This document shows, piece by piece, positions 53,645-63,492 of a stretch of DNA of 64,000 nucleotides (positions are counted from its first letter, which is position 1; every line of letters begins with the position of its first letter). The position numbers and the translations under genes are program-made. The notes beneath the pieces are model-generated. The model ran no database searches and was not told the DNA's origin. It saw only the letters and a list, made by a program, of their open reading frames with translations. Origin of the DNA: Evansella tamaricis (GTDB lineage: Bacteria > Bacillota > Bacilli > Bacillales > Salisediminibacteriaceae); contig NZ_JAHQCS010000107.1 of NCBI RefSeq assembly GCF_019042215.1, positions 1-64,000 of the forward strand, in the 5' to 3' direction.

Positions 53645-53831
53645 AAGAAAAGCGAAAACGCCTAGGCTCACGAGTGTAGGGCAGTGGAGGAATGACAACT
53701 AGAAGTCCGCTCTTTGACTTCGGTTGTCATTTCCGAAGTGGCTTAGGGACTGTAAAAGTGGAAAAGCACCACTTTTTCAGTTCCCATGCGAGTAGGCGTT
53801 GGAGCTAGACAATGCCCGAAGGTCCAAAACT
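53645..53831 (+). repeat. Composite repeat, copy G
   Basis: GAAAAGCGAAAACGCC start, ACGAGTGTAGGGCAGTGG, TTTGACTTCGGTTGTCATTTC, then the paired GGGACTGTAAAAGTGG / CCACTTTTTCAGTTCCC block shared with copy B, and GGAGCTAGACAATGCCCGAAGG end. Lies between the convergent GNAT and GHL10-like genes. Confidence 0.75.
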
Positions 53832-53844
53832 TTAAATTTTCCTT

Positions 53845-53884
53845 TAAAAAAAAGGTATCAGATAGGGGATCTGATGCCTTTTTT
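53845..53884. terminator. Bidirectional terminator between convergent genes
   Basis: AAAAAAGGTATCAGAT and ATCTGATGCCTTTTTT pair around AGGGG with one mismatch; A and T runs on both sides suit both strands. It ends the minus-strand locus 23 bases after the GHL10-like stop. Confidence 0.82.
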
Positions 53885-53906
53885 CACTAGGATATGATTC
53901 ATAGTA

Positions 53907-55235
53907 TTAGTTTTCATTCACTCTGTGCTTATAACTCCGGACAACATCCCATAAATCCTCATCAAAGTAAACCAAGTCAAATAGCATCAGTCCGTCTGCA
54001 TTTTTTCCAACGACTTCAAACGCATCCTTAAGCTTACTTCTATCTTTCCTATAGTGGAGAAGATATAACCCTCCATGGAGTTCAGTGACATGATTTGTCA
54101 ATTCTTTGGCTCTTCTGACTGACCCTTCCACTGTGTTTTCACTTAACTCTTGGGTTAACCGCTCACTTTGATAGATTTTAGGATAATAGCACCCTGCATA
54201 AATCCGGTCAACAAATTCTATTAGACTGGTTGTAAGATATTCTTCCTGTTTACAAACACTAGGAACTGGTTGCCAGGAATGAGTAGGTGATGCCCAGTTC
54301 AGTCCTTCCTCATGGGCAGTTTCATACCAGGATCCAGTATAGAGGGCAAGTTGGGTGGAAGGGGAAATATGTTGAATACTGCGTCTTACCTTCTTGAAAA
54401 AATTTTGAATAACTTTTGCCCGATACATCAACCATTTATGGTACAACGGACCCTCTATCCAACTATTAATTTGACGATCATATCGAAGGATTTGATCCCC
54501 CCTCACTTGCTCAATCATCTTCTTATGACTAAGACCAAAGGGTGAATTATTTTCCCCCATTTCGAAACTAGTAATGGAATCAATGGAACTATTAAATGAT
54601 CCAATCGGACCTCCCGATTTCGAAACAGATTGGTCATGACATGTAAGACATGCAGAAAACTGGGCTAAAGAATATTCACTGAAGTCACTGAAACGGTTTG
54701 GGTATCTCGCTCGGTCAAGAATAATCCCAAAGGGAGTATACATGGAAACGACTTCTTCTATAATATTCAATTCGTAGTTCTGAACTTTTGGGTGAGCAGG
54801 ATTTACAAAGATGGTCTTTTCCGACCCTTTTTCCTCCTTTTGGGAACTGCCTGACAGTCGGTCGCCTAAATAAGAGACATGCCAATCCTCGTTTTCCGCC
54901 AACTGTTGTGTTAGTGGAAAATCAATGTGACCTTCTGTAAAGACATCGAGCTTGATCCACAATCGGACACCTTCTTTTAACCCTTTCATCATCAATTCTT
55001 TGACGAAATCTCTTCCTGCCCATTGTTCATACCGCCCATCTGGAAAATCCGAAACATGACCACTAAAACGGGACGGAAAAGTGGTGTAACCATAAGGGAT
55101 TTTTGCATCCACAACAATGTCTGTTACACCACAACTTACCGCCTTCTCAATAATCAATTTCTGTTCCTTTTCTGACTGGAGCACTTTTTGGTTCGCCATA
55201 AAATCAATCCAAAGGGTAACCGTTTTAACGTCCAT
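53907..55235 (-). CDS. GHL10-like (glycosyl hydrolase-like) protein
   Basis: 442 residues, no signal peptide. The barrel-like pattern TLWIDFMANQ, DIVVDAKIPYGYTTF, KEGVRLWIKLDVF, IFVNPAHPKVQNYELNIIEEVVSMYTPFGIILDRARYPN follows the DUF187/GHL10 family, where the Asp in the last motif lies at the active site. No family member in this group is well characterised, so activity is inferred. Strong AGGAGGAGAA site before ATG. Last gene of the minus-strand locus, 41 bases after the AraC gene. Confidence 0.6.
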   Translation of the reverse strand: MDVKTVTLWIDFMANQKVLQSEKEQKLIIEKAVSCGVTDIVVDAKIPYGYTTFPSRFSGHVSDFPDGRYEQWAGRDFVKELMMKGLKEGVRLWIKLDVFTEGHIDFPLTQQLAENEDWHVSYLGDRLSGSSQKEEKGSEKTIFVNPAHPKVQNYELNIIEEVVSMYTPFGIILDRARYPNRFSDFSEYSLAQFSACLTCHDQSVSKSGGPIGSFNSSIDSITSFEMGENNSPFGLSHKKMIEQVRGDQILRYDRQINSWIEGPLYHKWLMYRAKVIQNFFKKVRRSIQHISPSTQLALYTGSWYETAHEEGLNWASPTHSWQPVPSVCKQEEYLTTSLIEFVDRIYAGCYYPKIYQSERLTQELSENTVEGSVRRAKELTNHVTELHGGLYLLHYRKDRSKLKDAFEVVGKNADGLMLFDLVYFDEDLWDVVRSYKHRVNEN

Positions 55236-55276
55236 ATTCTCCTCCTAAGCTTCTGTTCGTTAATTCAGCAAACCCA

Positions 55277-56005
55277 CTATCGACAAGCAACATCCAATTG
55301 TTCTTCCGAGCGTATAAATGCCAACATGTCCCGTGGTGTCATTCCCCAATACTTTCGGAAAACTTTAGTGAAATAACTGACATCGTTGTACGCCAGTTTT
55401 TGAGCCACATCTGAAATTCGGTACCCTTCGTTCAACAATGCTTTCGCATGGAGCATTTTTTGCTCCATCACATAGTGGGAAAAGGACTGCCCAACCTCCC
55501 GCTTAAATAACCGGCTTAAATAGGAAGAATTCACAAAGACGAGATCGGCTGCTTCCTTCAAAGTAATGTCTTCATAAACTTTCTCAGACACGATATTAAT
55601 TACCCGTTGAATAAGCTGATTTTGTGGTTTTGAATCTTTTTTTCCGTATTGTACAATTCTCTCGAGTTTTTCAGAAAATATCTCCAACAAATTTTCATGA
55701 GAGATTTTGCTCTCATGTTGTTGAGGTAACTCCCCTTCCCCTAATACATCGTGTATATACCATCCTTTTTTTTGAATAAAGGAGATACATAGACTGATTA
55801 GATAATAGTATTTTTCCCTCGAATCTATTTCCGTTGAAAAATGGATTGGGGTTTGTTGAATGTAGCTTTTCAATAAAGGGATAACAACTTCCCGATCATA
55901 GGATTCAAGGGCAAGCTCCAGCTTTTTTTCCAGTCTTGTAACAACAAAACGTTTTTCCTGATTCTTCACGACCTGGCTACTGCTTCCTTGACTAAGCTTC
56001 AACAT
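55277..56005 (-). CDS. AraC family transcriptional regulator
   Basis: About 242 residues. C-terminal AraC DNA-binding domain with two helix-turn-helix units: ITLKEAADLVFVNSSYLSRLFKREVG and YRISDVAQKLAYNDVSYFTKVFRKYWGMTPRDM. N-terminal 135 residues are helical with no cupin or receiver motif, similar to the effector part of YesN-type proteins. Start at 56005 after AGGAGGAGG; an ATG at 56029 overlaps the DUF4127 stop. Likely local regulator of this sugar locus. Confidence 0.88.
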   Translation of the reverse strand: MLKLSQGSSSQVVKNQEKRFVVTRLEKKLELALESYDREVVIPLLKSYIQQTPIHFSTEIDSREKYYYLISLCISFIQKKGWYIHDVLGEGELPQQHESKISHENLLEIFSEKLERIVQYGKKDSKPQNQLIQRVINIVSEKVYEDITLKEAADLVFVNSSYLSRLFKREVGQSFSHYVMEQKMLHAKALLNEGYRISDVAQKLAYNDVSYFTKVFRKYWGMTPRDMLAFIRSEEQLDVACR

Positions 56006-56029
56006 TTCCTCCTCCTTTTTAAACCACAT

Positions 56030-57628
56030 TCACCTTTCCTGACTAACTTTCACCCGAAGTTCAAACGTCCGATTCCACGGCAATTCACAGATTTCAAACT
56101 TCCACGTCCCTCTTTCTTTCTGAACGCCTTCCCTTTTATCGGTGACTGACGAACCGGATACTTCATATTCTCTCAAATGTTCCACCAACTGAGTAAAGTA
56201 AGGCTGCATTTCTTCTTTAACAGTCTGATTGACCGTTTCATAATAATTTTCCAGATTCGCCCCATTTATATTGAACTTTTCAGTAATTTCCAGGTTCACT
56301 TTTCCCCTCACTTGCGCCTGATATGCCCATTCATCCAATAACCGCTCGGTCATAAAAGCAAGATGTCGTTGATGTAAATTAGTGACATCGGTCGATTGGG
56401 TTTCTCGCTGGTTCCTTTGTGCAAAAAGATGAATAATGGAATGAGAAATACACGTTCCTAACGTGTTCCCTGCTGTATTCCATCCTGCATAAGCGGTAAG
56501 GGGATAATATAATTTTTCCGTTAGTAAAAAGGACACTAATTCCATATCTGATGCGTTCGGAAAACTAATATCTGCGATACTAACAGCTCGCCCTTCCCTT
56601 AAATCATGATCTATGGATTCAATGAAATAAAGTAAGGGGTGACGAGAATTGAAATGTGCTTTTTCTTGAGAAGGATCATTTCCATCTAATGTACCCCCGA
56701 TTGGAGTATTCACATATAGAACAAGATCCGCATCCCTTACATTATCAGCTACCAGTGCCCCTGCAGCGGTGATATGACTGATCACACTTTCTTCCACAGG
56801 GCGATCTTCAAATTTTGCCACTTCCAACTTACCAGATGTGGACCCGTATTTCGGATAGATCTTAAGTTTCTTATTTTCCAAAAATTGTACCATTCTCGCA
56901 AGAAGTGTCTGTGTTGCTTCATCCGCTCCAGGATAGACAAGAACTCTCCTTTGAACGTTTAATTCAAAGATTTTTTTCACTAATATTCGCTGTTCTAAAA
57001 GGTGCATTCCAATGGCACTCGCATCCTCCTGGGTGATCGCCAGGAAATCGAGAGTTCCATCTGCCACCCAATCAATCATTAATTGATTGATCTGATGATT
57101 ACGTTCCCTTGCCTGCAAATACTCCTGTAAAACCTCCGATGGGACCTCTGCCTCCATCTCCTTTAGCTCTTTCTCCACTTCTACTTCCTTTAATCTGTGG
57201 AGGCGGTCGTATAGTTGAGAGTAACGAAAAATGGACTTCCAATAGGAGAGGAATTGCTTATTTTTCGTTGTGACTGAAATTCGCATTAACACGTTAACAC
57301 CATAAATAAGGAGGTCAGGATGTTCCTTACGAATCTCTCGGATCACTTGAACAATCTTTTCACATTTGTCAAAATCCCTCTCCATCATCCGTGACGGAAT
57401 GAGACCGCCATAAGCCAGTTGATCAACGGCTAAAATCAGTCCATCCACCTTTCCGGCAACGGCTTTTAGCCATTGATTGATTCTCTTCACGTCGCCAAAA
57501 TAGGTGAATTCTCCTAAAATTTCTTTTTCAGGCTGTAATACCTCTACTGCCCCAAACTTTCCAAAGCTTTCGGTAAAGTCATAACAGCAAGGACGATTAT
57601 CCAGTGGTAAGATAGCTATTTTTTTCAT
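56030..57628 (-). CDS. DUF4127 family protein
   Basis: 532 residues, cytoplasmic. The start KKIAILPLDNRPCCYDF and the later ITQEDASAIGMHLLEQ, VYPGADEATQTLLAR and GWNTAGNTLGTCISHSI are hallmarks of DUF4127. The family is uncharacterised; it recurs beside CUT1 sugar importers and glycosidases in Firmicutes, which fits its place here between permease and AraC genes. Start at 57628; the longer frame to 57670 overlaps the permease stop and adds 14 basic residues. Confidence 0.8.
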   Translation of the reverse strand: MKKIAILPLDNRPCCYDFTESFGKFGAVEVLQPEKEILGEFTYFGDVKRINQWLKAVAGKVDGLILAVDQLAYGGLIPSRMMERDFDKCEKIVQVIREIRKEHPDLLIYGVNVLMRISVTTKNKQFLSYWKSIFRYSQLYDRLHRLKEVEVEKELKEMEAEVPSEVLQEYLQARERNHQINQLMIDWVADGTLDFLAITQEDASAIGMHLLEQRILVKKIFELNVQRRVLVYPGADEATQTLLARMVQFLENKKLKIYPKYGSTSGKLEVAKFEDRPVEESVISHITAAGALVADNVRDADLVLYVNTPIGGTLDGNDPSQEKAHFNSRHPLLYFIESIDHDLREGRAVSIADISFPNASDMELVSFLLTEKLYYPLTAYAGWNTAGNTLGTCISHSIIHLFAQRNQRETQSTDVTNLHQRHLAFMTERLLDEWAYQAQVRGKVNLEITEKFNINGANLENYYETVNQTVKEEMQPYFTQLVEHLREYEVSGSSVTDKREGVQKERGTWKFEICELPWNRTFELRVKVSQER

Positions 57629-57650
57629 AAGATCCTGATCCTGCCTTCCT

Positions 57651-58529
57651 TTATTTATCCGATTGTACATTAATATTCATAAAATATTTCTGAGCAAAAA
57701 TGAAGACGATGATGATTGGGATAGTGACCCAAACCGTAGCAGCCATTAAAGGTCCCCAATCAGTTGTATACTGGGAAGTTTGGAAACTTTGTAAACCGAG
57801 CTGAACCGGCATCATACTCTGATCGTTAATAACAATGAGTGGCCAAAAGAAATCATCCCAAATCATGGAGAAAACAAATACCACTAGTGTAGCTGAAGCT
57901 GGCTTGATCAACGGGAACATGACACGCCAGAAAATGCCGAACTCGGAACAACCATCAATTCTCGCAGCATCCTCTAAACTCTTTGGTAAGGTTAAGAAAA
58001 ATTGGCGCATGAGGAATACCCCAAATGGAAATAACAACCTTGGAACGATAAGAGCACTATACGTGTTTAATAATCCCGTTCCTCCACCCCAAAGGTCATT
58101 TCCTCCAGCAAATGGAAAATTGACGATAATCAAATATAACGGGATTAACATTACTTCAAACGGAATCATCATGGATGCCAATAATAAAATGAATAGAAAA
58201 TTCCTTCCCGGAAACTCGAGCCTTGCAAAGGCATACCCTGTTAAAGCACTCAACAGTAAAGAACTAAAAGTGATGACAACAGCAACAAACGTCGTATTTA
58301 GGAAAAACCTTTCCCACGGGGCGGCTCTCCAAGCCTGAACATAATGATCAAAGGTGAGCTCATTTGGTATGATCGTTGGTGGATACGAAAACATTTCCGT
58401 ATTTGGTTTAAAGGAGGTCACCATCATCCATATGAAGGGCCACAGCATGATGACGGCAATCGCAGCCATCAGCAGATAGAGGCCGGTTGTTCTGGAAAAC
58501 TGTTTTAGATTCTTTTTTTTCTTATTCAT
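57651..58529 (-). CDS. Carbohydrate ABC transporter permease, MalG type
   Basis: 292 residues, six helices. EAA loop EDAARIDGCSEFGIFWRVMFPLIKP (about 185-209). 12 bases after the MalF-type gene. No ATPase in this locus. Confidence 0.92.
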   Translation of the reverse strand: MNKKKKNLKQFSRTTGLYLLMAAIAVIMLWPFIWMMVTSFKPNTEMFSYPPTIIPNELTFDHYVQAWRAAPWERFFLNTTFVAVVITFSSLLLSALTGYAFARLEFPGRNFLFILLLASMMIPFEVMLIPLYLIIVNFPFAGGNDLWGGGTGLLNTYSALIVPRLLFPFGVFLMRQFFLTLPKSLEDAARIDGCSEFGIFWRVMFPLIKPASATLVVFVFSMIWDDFFWPLIVINDQSMMPVQLGLQSFQTSQYTTDWGPLMAATVWVTIPIIIVFIFAQKYFMNINVQSDK

Positions 58530-58541
58530 GCTCTAGCCTCC

Positions 58542-59516
58542 TTACAGATCATAGTTAACCTTCTTCTGTGTAAAGAACATATTAATTAATGTTAAGGCGA
58601 AGATAATGAAAAACAGAACAAAGGCAATGGCAGATGCATAACCCATTTCATATCTTTCAAACCCGTAAACAAATATTAAATAAACTAGGGTGGTGGTGGA
58701 ACCTACTGGTCCCCCGGATGTCATGGCATAGATTTCTCCAAACGTTTGGAACGTACTGATCGTTGCCATAACGAATACAAAAAATGTAGTCGGTGCAAGA
58801 AGCGGCCAAGTTATTTTCCAAAAGCTTTTCCATCTTCCTGCCCCTTCGATCGATGCAGCTTCGTATAGCGTCTTCGGTATTGACTGCAACCCTGCCAAGA
58901 AAATAACCATGTTCCAACCTACACCTTTCCATACACGCATTAAAGCTAACGCTGGAAGGGCTAAGTTAGGATCATTCAGCCAACTTTGCGGATTAAAACC
59001 TAACTGAATTAAGGCATAGTTGATTAACCCGTTATTCGAGTCGTATAGCCACATCCAAATCATAGAAGCTGCGATAATGGAGGTGACAACAGGCACGTAA
59101 TACGATGCCCGAAAAAAATTCATCCCTTTTATTTTTCGATTCACTAATACAGCGAGACATAAAGAAATGGAGATATTTAACGGAATAACCATTAAAGCAT
59201 AATAGGTCGTATTCCAAAGGGCATTTCGAAACGCCCCATCATTCACTAATCTCGTGTAATTATCTACACCGATAAATTCCCCTGGTGTGAAAATGGTATA
59301 GCTTGTAAAACTTAAATAAAATGCCCAGATAACAGGAATGAACAAAAAGACAACAAACAATAAATAGGCAGGAGCGATAAAGGAATACCCTGCAATAGCT
59401 CGCTTTCTATTTTGCTTACTTGCCCAAAACGCCCGCTGCTTCTGAAGAAATGTTTTTCTCGGAGGCGGGGGAGTGGAAGACACTGTCAATGGACTGTTAG
59501 ATTGATTATTTGCCAT
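58542..59516 (-). CDS. Carbohydrate ABC transporter permease, MalF type
   Basis: 324 residues. A 45-residue basic, Ser/Pro-rich N-terminus precedes the first helix (IAGYSFIAPAYLLFVVFLFIPV); EAA loop YEAASIEGAGRWKSFWKITWPLL near 215. Partner of the MalG-type gene downstream and of the binding lipoprotein upstream (59-base gap). Confidence 0.92.
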   Translation of the reverse strand: MANNQSNSPLTVSSTPPPPRKTFLQKQRAFWASKQNRKRAIAGYSFIAPAYLLFVVFLFIPVIWAFYLSFTSYTIFTPGEFIGVDNYTRLVNDGAFRNALWNTTYYALMVIPLNISISLCLAVLVNRKIKGMNFFRASYYVPVVTSIIAASMIWMWLYDSNNGLINYALIQLGFNPQSWLNDPNLALPALALMRVWKGVGWNMVIFLAGLQSIPKTLYEAASIEGAGRWKSFWKITWPLLAPTTFFVFVMATISTFQTFGEIYAMTSGGPVGSTTTLVYLIFVYGFERYEMGYASAIAFVLFFIIFALTLINMFFTQKKVNYDL

Positions 59517-59575
59517 CTGTGAATCACCCTAATTGATGAATTTATAGGGGGAATTACTTCCCCCTACTTAACCTT

Positions 59576-60847
59576 TTATCGATTTAACTCTTCGTTTATT
59601 TCTAGTTCCGCTTTTTCCACAGCTTCCTGAGGTGTTAGTTGACCATAAATGGCTTCCTCCACACTTGATGCAACGATATCACGGATGGCCGTCCATCGAG
59701 GTACGTTTGGATTGGCTTTTCCATCCACTTCATTTGTCAATTGTACAAACTCAGAAAATAGTCGATCTTCTTGAACGAAATCAGCATCCGCTACAGATAA
59801 TCTTACAGGCAAGAATTTTAATTCTGCAGATACTTTTTCAATGTTTTCCTGATTACCGATGAAAGACATTAATTCCCATGCCTCATCTTTATGATCGGAA
59901 TTGGCATTCATAAAGAATCCGGATGATCCTACTAATGTCGTTGTTCCTTCAAGTCCACGTGGTGGCGGTGCCACTTTCACGTGATCATAGGCATCTGGTG
60001 TATACGCAAGAATTTGCTCAATGGCCCATACTCCATCAAAAGTGAAGGCCACTTCTCCCGTACCTAATGGATGTTGATCCCCTTGACCATCCATTCCGGC
60101 GATTGGTGTTAAATCATTTTCAAAGAATCCTTTATAAAATTCGATGGCTTTAATTGCTTCTTCGGAATTAATAGCGGCTTCCGAAAAGTCTTCACTTAAG
60201 ATGTCTCCCCCATTGGACCACAGGAACGCACTCCATACTTGCTGAAGATCATTTCCTTCTGTCGGTAATGTGGTTGCTGCTCTTAAGAAGCGGGATCCAT
60301 CTTTTTCCACAAACGCTTCACTAACTTCAAGCAATTCATCTAAAGTCTCCGGAATCTCTACCCCAGCCTCTTGAAAAATATCTTCCCGGTAGAACATCAT
60401 ACGGTTTGCCCCTTGAATAGGAACAACGTAGTACTCCCCTTCCACAGAACCAGCTTCTAAGTATCCAGGGTTAAAATCGGAGTAATCGTCCCAACCGTCA
60501 AAATAAGCATCTAACGGTTCAATCTGACCTCCGTCAGCAAATCCTGCCGCCGCTGCTGCCCCGTGCATAAATACATCAGGTCCAACACCACCTGCTAATG
60601 CTGTACTAAGCTTCTGATCCAGTTCACCCCAAGGCTCAAACTGCACATTTGCTGTAATTCCTTCTGATTCATACTGCTCATTAAAATCGTCGATGATCGA
60701 ACTGAATGTTTCCTGTATTTGCGCACTATTACCTGCAACCCATATGGTTAATTCTGCGGATCCATCACCGGAAGCATCATCGTCTCCTCCACACGCTGTA
60801 ACAATCAACATGGTAAGTACTAGTAAAGCTAACATCCACTTTTTCAC
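59576..60847 (-). CDS. Sugar-binding lipoprotein of ABC importer
   Basis: 423 residues. Signal KKWMLALLVLTMLIVTACGG with the lipidated cysteine at residue 20. Family 1 solute-binding fold: ELTIWVAGN..IQETFSSIIDDFNE, LDQKLSTALAGGVGPDVF, NRMMFYREDIFQEAGVEIPETLDELL. GTG start with GGGGG upstream. It is the first importer gene; the 94-base gap before it, after the ROK gene, could hold its own promoter. Ligand unknown; the ROK and NagZ-like neighbours hint at an amino-sugar compound. Confidence 0.92.
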   Translation of the reverse strand: MKKWMLALLVLTMLIVTACGGDDDASGDGSAELTIWVAGNSAQIQETFSSIIDDFNEQYESEGITANVQFEPWGELDQKLSTALAGGVGPDVFMHGAAAAAGFADGGQIEPLDAYFDGWDDYSDFNPGYLEAGSVEGEYYVVPIQGANRMMFYREDIFQEAGVEIPETLDELLEVSEAFVEKDGSRFLRAATTLPTEGNDLQQVWSAFLWSNGGDILSEDFSEAAINSEEAIKAIEFYKGFFENDLTPIAGMDGQGDQHPLGTGEVAFTFDGVWAIEQILAYTPDAYDHVKVAPPPRGLEGTTTLVGSSGFFMNANSDHKDEAWELMSFIGNQENIEKVSAELKFLPVRLSVADADFVQEDRLFSEFVQLTNEVDGKANPNVPRWTAIRDIVASSVEEAIYGQLTPQEAVEKAELEINEELNR

Positions 60848-60941
60848 AATTAATCCCCCTTATCATTTTTCGTCGGTTGCGACACTCAGCATTTAATTGC
60901 ATTTCCTGTGAACATCACCCCTTTAAAAGACTTCTAGTTTG

Positions 60942-62117
60942 TTATTTAATTAAACGTCTAATAGCTTCATCTCGAGCTATGACTAGGCTTCCATGGAGCC
61001 CCACATGCTCCACTTCTTCGGAAACTTTCATCTCTATTGGAAATGGGTATAATGTGTATACATCATTCTTAATTTTCGGAAAAAGATAATTAGATAAGGC
61101 CATTAGTTCCCCTCCCACAACGACTAGTTGTGGATTTAACAGGGCTGATACATTTGCTATCATGACAGCGATATGACGGGAAATTTTATTTACTGCTTGT
61201 TCCACAAAGGGATCACCTTTAGACAGGAGATCTTGTACCCGTTGGAGGAACTGTTCATCCTCTTCCTCATTGATCGGTGGTGACGAATTCGGCTGATTCC
61301 CAGCAACTTCTTGCTTAAATGTCTCCAGCGAAAGGAGTGCTTCATAATAACTCAAGTGCTGTTGGGAGATGGAAGATGACATCAAAGCCACTTCTCCAGC
61401 CCCGCCAAATGAACCTTTATAGAGTTGTCCCCCAATGATCAATCCTGAACCTAATCCCCTGCCGACACTGATAAAAACCATATTTTCCGTTCGTTCATAT
61501 TTTTTCAAGTTTTTATATTCCGCTAGTGCAGCTACATTAATATCATTTTCAATGACGACTGGAACATTTAATCGTTCCTGTAAGATAAGTGCTGGATTCG
61601 TATCCTGCCAATGTATCTGCTCAGGATCAATTCGAATATGTCGGTGATTCATCATAATTCCTGGAGATGCAATCGTGATCGCTAGGATGGAGGACAGTTC
61701 CATGCCTTCCCTCTTTAACACTTTGTAAATATGTTCTTCAATCATATTAATCAAGTCATGCCCAACCACATTCCTTGTTTTTTCTCCCTTTGTAATAACA
61801 TGCGGAATTCCTGATAAGTCACTGAGGGCACTGATGATTTGGCCTTTACTGAGATCTATTCCTAGTATGTAGCCATATTTTGAATTAAATTGAAGCATAA
61901 TTGGTTTTCTTCCTGCAACAGATTTTCCGGGCCCCCATTCCCGTAAGATCCCTGATCGGAGGAGGGGTTCCACATTGCTTGAGATACTAGGTGCACTGAT
62001 ATTCAAGCTTTTCGATAAATCCGCACGGGAAATCTGTTTCTTTTTAATGATTTCATCGAGAATTAAGTTTTGGTTATGAATTCTAACAAAACTTTGATCT
62101 CCACCTTTTTTTATCAT
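60942..62117 (-). CDS. ROK family transcriptional regulator
   Basis: 391 residues. N-terminal winged helix (QISRADLSKSLNISAPSISSNVEPLL), then the sugar-kinase-like fold: GYILGIDLSKG, VVIENDINVAALAEY, FISVGRGLGSGLIIGG. The zinc site CxCGxxGCxE of NagC and ROK kinases is missing: the region after GSFGGAGEVALMSS has no cysteines. So it is probably a repressor of the NagC/XylR kind, with a different ligand-sensing core. Four bases after the FAD enzyme stop. Confidence 0.88.
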   Translation of the reverse strand: MIKKGGDQSFVRIHNQNLILDEIIKKKQISRADLSKSLNISAPSISSNVEPLLRSGILREWGPGKSVAGRKPIMLQFNSKYGYILGIDLSKGQIISALSDLSGIPHVITKGEKTRNVVGHDLINMIEEHIYKVLKREGMELSSILAITIASPGIMMNHRHIRIDPEQIHWQDTNPALILQERLNVPVVIENDINVAALAEYKNLKKYERTENMVFISVGRGLGSGLIIGGQLYKGSFGGAGEVALMSSSISQQHLSYYEALLSLETFKQEVAGNQPNSSPPINEEEDEQFLQRVQDLLSKGDPFVEQAVNKISRHIAVMIANVSALLNPQLVVVGGELMALSNYLFPKIKNDVYTLYPFPIEMKVSEEVEHVGLHGSLVIARDEAIRRLIK

Positions 62118-62120
62118 GCC

Positions 62121-63488
62121 TTAGCTCTCCTCAACTTCGTTTTCAGATAAATAGCACCCTTGCTTTCTCAGTGATTCCTGCAAACTTTTGATATCTACTT
62201 CTCGGGGCAAAACGCCTGCTTTCGCCGCCATTGCAGCTGCAGTCCCTGCGGCCTGGCCAACGAGCATTGCAGTTGGAGTAACTCTAGCTGATGCCAATGC
62301 CTCATGTGTGGCTGACAAACACCTTCCTGCCACTAACAGGTTTCGTACTTTATTATTTAATATAGATCGATACGGAATATCATAGATTGTACCCGGTTCC
62401 ATTTCGATCACATTTAATTCATCCCCGTCCGGAGCATGGATATCAATTGGATATGATCCTAGTGCAATACAATCCTCAAATTTTTTCCCATTAATAAGAT
62501 CTTCCCCTGTTAAGATGTATTCCCCAATAATCCTTCTGGATTCCCGAACTCCTATCTGGGTTCCACAATTGATTAAAATAGACTCTTTAAAACCTGGTAT
62601 ATACTCTTGAAGGAATTGAACGACTTCCATGACTTGTCTTCGACTAATCACTTCCGCCTGACTTAATGCCTGGCCATCTGTTGCATCGTATCTGATTACC
62701 CTGGTCATATTTACACTAATTTCCCCTTCATTTGGAAGTTCGAAAAACAATACTCGATCCCGTTCCACCTTAAGGTTTCCATCCTTCTTGCCCTTTTCCA
62801 CTAGTTTAAAAAAACCAGAGACGGCTACAAAAGGGGCATCTTCCCATTCATCTGCCAGGACAAAGTCATCCACATTCTCTTTCATGTAGGCTTTCACTTG
62901 CTCCAGGTCCACTTTTCCCATTCGAAACATCATACTCATGGGCTGGGCCAATCCATCTTTTGGACGCCCCTTTTCGTAAGGAACACCTGAATAATGAACA
63001 ACATCACCATCCCCTGTACAATCAACGAAGGCCTTGCCTTCCACCTGAAAATGACCAGATTTATTATATAAGTGAAGCGCTTCCAAATTTGAATCTGTCC
63101 CTAGTTGAACTCCTGTAACCACTGTATGAAGCTGGAGGTGTACTCCGCTTTCTTCTACCATTTCTTGATAGACGAATTTTAATTTTTCCACATCAACTGG
63201 TGTGACAGTAGGCACAAAACCAATCATATCTTTCACATGACCAGGGGTTCCGCCAATCTTTTTTAATCGCTGAATCGCCTCTTCGCCGAGACCCTTGGCA
63301 ATTTGCTTTTCTCCTGCGTGGAAGGTCTGCAAAGGTCCAACTAGTGCATTGGTAGCCATTCCCCCAAGAAATCCATATCGTTCAACAAGCATGGTTTTTG
63401 CTCCAGATCGTGCAGCGGCGATGGCTGCCATAATTCCTGATGGACCTCCCCCTGCAACAACAACATCAAATTTTTCCTCTCGTTTCAT
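62121..63488 (-). CDS. FAD-dependent oxidoreductase
   Basis: 455 residues. Rossmann FAD site FDVVVAGGGPSGIMAAIAAARSG (about 7-29), acidic end LVERYGFLGGMATN, FVDCTGDGDVVHYSG (about 172) and NLLVAGRCLSATHEALASAR...AMLVGQAAGTAAA near the C-terminus fit the FAD_oxidored family (PF12831), common in Firmicutes sugar loci. No signal peptide. Probably oxidises a sugar or sugar acid. 4 bases ahead of the TIM-barrel gene's end and of the ROK start on the other side, so one tight operon. Confidence 0.85.
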   Translation of the reverse strand: MKREEKFDVVVAGGGPSGIMAAIAAARSGAKTMLVERYGFLGGMATNALVGPLQTFHAGEKQIAKGLGEEAIQRLKKIGGTPGHVKDMIGFVPTVTPVDVEKLKFVYQEMVEESGVHLQLHTVVTGVQLGTDSNLEALHLYNKSGHFQVEGKAFVDCTGDGDVVHYSGVPYEKGRPKDGLAQPMSMMFRMGKVDLEQVKAYMKENVDDFVLADEWEDAPFVAVSGFFKLVEKGKKDGNLKVERDRVLFFELPNEGEISVNMTRVIRYDATDGQALSQAEVISRRQVMEVVQFLQEYIPGFKESILINCGTQIGVRESRRIIGEYILTGEDLINGKKFEDCIALGSYPIDIHAPDGDELNVIEMEPGTIYDIPYRSILNNKVRNLLVAGRCLSATHEALASARVTPTAMLVGQAAGTAAAMAAKAGVLPREVDIKSLQESLRKQGCYLSENEVEES

Positions 63489-63492
63489 TAAA

